Below are positions 4,671 to 6,505 of a DNA stretch of 6,505 nucleotides, piece by piece. Origin of the DNA: Lachnospiraceae bacterium UBA3332 (GTDB lineage: Bacteria > Bacillota > Clostridia > Lachnospirales > Lachnospiraceae). Position 1 is the stretch's first letter; the number at the start of each line of letters is the position of its first letter. A model generated the notes under the pieces. The model saw only the letters and a program-made list of their open reading frames with translations, did not search any database and was not told where the DNA came from. The translations under genes were made by a program, and so were the position numbers. The stretch covers positions 1 through 6,505 of the forward strand of contig DERU01000277.1 in the NCBI GenBank assembly GCA_002361095.1, given 5' to 3'.

Positions 4671-6505
4671 ATGACCAACAGACATGGCAGTTTATCAATT
4701 AACAGCGAGAATATTTTCCCGATCATCAAAAAGTGGCTGTATTCGGATCAGGACATTTTTTACAGGGAACTGATATCCAACGGATGCGATGCCATCACGA
4801 AATTGAAAAAGCTGGATATGATGGGGGAATACAGCCTGCCGGAGGATTATAAGCCTACCGTGAACGTGTTTGTCAATCCGGAGGATAAGACCATTAAGGT
4901 GGTGGATAACGGAATCGGCATGACGGCGGACGAGGTGGAGGAGTATATTAACCAGATCGCGTTTTCCGGTGCCACCGATTTTATAGCCAAATATAAGGAC
5001 AAAGCCAACGACGACCAGATCATCGGACATTTCGGTTTGGGATTTTATTCTGCGTTCATGGTGGCGGATGAGGTGCACATCGATACCCTTTCCTGGCAGG
5101 AGGGCGCGTCTGCCGTACATTGGGAATGTGACGGCGGTTCCGAGTTTGAGATGACGGAGGGCACATGGAACCAGGTGGGAACCTGCATCACCCTGCACCT
5201 GAACGAGGAATGCCTGCAGTATTGCAATGAGTACAAGGCAAAGGAAGTCATTAAGAAATACTGTTCCTTCATGCCCATTGAGATTTATGTGTCCAGGGAA
5301 AACACGCCGGATACCGAGACGATTCTTGCCAGCGAGAAACGCGACACCGATCAGGTAGTGGAAGAGGTGAAAAAGGAAAAGGAGGAGGATCCGGATAAAG
5401 TAAAGATCGTGAAGCGTCCGGAACTGATGAACGATATTCACCCTCTTTGGACAAAGAATCCCAGCGAGTGCACGAAAGAAGATTACGTGGACTTTTACCG
5501 GAAAGTGTTCATGGATTACAAGGAACCCCTGTTCTGGATCCATTTGAACATGGATTACCCGTTTAACTTAAAAGGTATTCTCTATTTCCCCAAAATCAAT
5601 ATGGAATACGAGTCCATCGAGGGGACGATCAAACTTTATAACAATCAGGTGTTTGTGGCGGACAATATCAAGGAAGTCATACCGGAATTCCTCATGCTGT
5701 TAAAAGGTGTGATCGACTGTCCGGACCTGCCGCTGAACGTTTCCAGAAGCGCGCTGCAAAACGACGGATTTGTGAAGAAGATTTCCGATTATATCACCAA
5801 GAAGGTGGCGGACAAATTGTCCGGTATGTGCAAGACCCAGAAGGAAGAATATGAAAAATACTGGGACGACATTGCGCCCTTTATCAAGTTTGGCTGCTTA
5901 AAGGATGATAAATTCTGTCAGAAGATGACGGACTATATCCTCTTTAAGAACTTGGACGGTAAATATATGACCCTGCCGGAGTGCCTTGAAGTGGCCAAAT
6001 CCGATCCGGACGAAGTAGGGGAAGCAAAGACCGACGAGAGCGCGGTGGATGAAAACGGGGAAAAGGTGGAAGCCGAGGTTGTGGAACCCCAGGACGGGGC
6101 GCAGGAAGGCGAAGCGGAAGAAAAGAAGGAAAAGACCATTTACTATGTGACCGACGAGCAGCAGCAGAGCCAGTATATCAATATGTTTAAATCCGCGAAG
6201 ATGGATGCGGTCATTTTGCCGGAGAAGATCGACCAGCCCTTCATTTCCCAGCTGGAGTCCAAAAACGAAGGAATCCGTTTTGCCAGAATCGACGCGGATT
6301 TGACGGATGTATTCAAGGCAAAGACCGGTAAGAAAGCGCAGGAGGAACTCAAGGCCCAGTCCGAAAAGCTGGAAAAGCTGGTGCGCAAGGCTTTGAAAAA
6401 CGACAAGATCAAAGTCAGCGTGGAAAAACTCAAAAACAAGAAGGTGTCCTCCGTTTTGACGGTTTCCGAGGAATCCAGAAGAATGCAGGATATGATGAAG
6501 ATGTA
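4671..6505 (+). CDS. htpG: Molecular chaperone HtpG (bacterial Hsp90), 3' end cut off
   Basis: The first 611 codons of Hsp90, an ATP-driven cytosolic dimeric chaperone that remodels client proteins with the DnaK system. The N-terminal GHKL ATPase is intact: E33 and N37 in RELISNGCDAI, D79 and G83 in VDNGIGM, and the lid-side GHFGLGFYSAF (119-129; H120 where many homologues have Q). A charged linker lies near 222-240. The middle domain starts at NDIHPLWTKNP and carries the ATP-contacting arginine R359 in LNVSRSALQND. An acidic low-complexity stretch (445-488) precedes TIYYVTDEQQQ and is longer than in E. coli HtpG. The C-terminal dimerisation domain has begun, and the reading frame runs off the window at ATGATGAAGATG-TA, so perhaps 50-80 residues are missing. 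The start is the ATG at 4671. A promoter and a perfect CIRCE lie upstream, so HrcA control and heat or protein-stress induction are expected. It is probably monocistronic, but the downstream side is unseen. Confidence 0.97.
   Translation, partial: MTNRHGSLSINSENIFPIIKKWLYSDQDIFYRELISNGCDAITKLKKLDMMGEYSLPEDYKPTVNVFVNPEDKTIKVVDNGIGMTADEVEEYINQIAFSGATDFIAKYKDKANDDQIIGHFGLGFYSAFMVADEVHIDTLSWQEGASAVHWECDGGSEFEMTEGTWNQVGTCITLHLNEECLQYCNEYKAKEVIKKYCSFMPIEIYVSRENTPDTETILASEKRDTDQVVEEVKKEKEEDPDKVKIVKRPELMNDIHPLWTKNPSECTKEDYVDFYRKVFMDYKEPLFWIHLNMDYPFNLKGILYFPKINMEYESIEGTIKLYNNQVFVADNIKEVIPEFLMLLKGVIDCPDLPLNVSRSALQNDGFVKKISDYITKKVADKLSGMCKTQKEEYEKYWDDIAPFIKFGCLKDDKFCQKMTDYILFKNLDGKYMTLPECLEVAKSDPDEVGEAKTDESAVDENGEKVEAEVVEPQDGAQEGEAEEKKEKTIYYVTDEQQQSQYINMFKSAKMDAVILPEKIDQPFISQLESKNEGIRFARIDADLTDVFKAKTGKKAQEELKAQSEKLEKLVRKALKNDKIKVSVEKLKNKKVSSVLTVSEESRRMQDMMKM

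Noticed and set aside
4695..5543. 282-aa open frame on the - strand within htpG
   Set aside because: It lies antisense to the strongly conserved N-terminal and middle domains of HtpG, and its protein shows no family features. It is a shadow frame.

Overview
The window looks like a chromosomal segment of a Gram-positive anaerobe of the Clostridia, most likely the Lachnospiraceae. This is inferred from the style of the proteins (a YdiF-like ABC-F ATPase, a clostridial-type HtpG with an acidic insert, a membrane-anchored parvulin-like foldase), the strong GGAG/AAGGGG ribosome binding sites and a textbook HrcA/CIRCE operator. All real genes are on the + strand. I see no mobile element, CRISPR array, tRNA or rRNA.

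Bases 1-339 are non-coding. The first 130 bases hold three perfect inverted repeats of unknown role. A plausible sigma-A promoter (TTGTAA-17-TATACT) lies at 144-172. It is followed by a roughly 160-nt structured leader with a hairpin and T5 run that could be an attenuator.

Bases 340-4442 form a compact operon of three genes. The first encodes a duplicated-ATPase ABC-F protein acting on the ribosome. The second is wecB/mnaA, UDP-N-acetylglucosamine 2-epimerase, which overlaps the first by 4 bases (ATGA). The third, 3 bases downstream, is a single-pass membrane protein with SurA-N-like and parvulin-like regions. In this protein both histidines typical of parvulin catalysis appear to be replaced. 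The operon mixes translation, envelope sugar supply and extracytoplasmic folding, so a shared purpose is not obvious.

Bases 4443-4670 are a dense control region: a GC-rich hairpin, a perfect 9-9-9 CIRCE element directly followed by T6, a sigma-A promoter (TTGACT-17-TAAACT) and another hairpin with a T6 run spanning the expected transcription start. CIRCE may serve both as the HrcA operator for htpG and as the intrinsic terminator of the operon upstream.

Bases 4671-6505 are htpG (bacterial Hsp90), cut off by the window end after 611 codons. The strongest observations are HrcA-type control of htpG, the possible operator/terminator double role of CIRCE, and the apparently inactive parvulin domain. 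I did not find a convincing wholly new multi-gene system.
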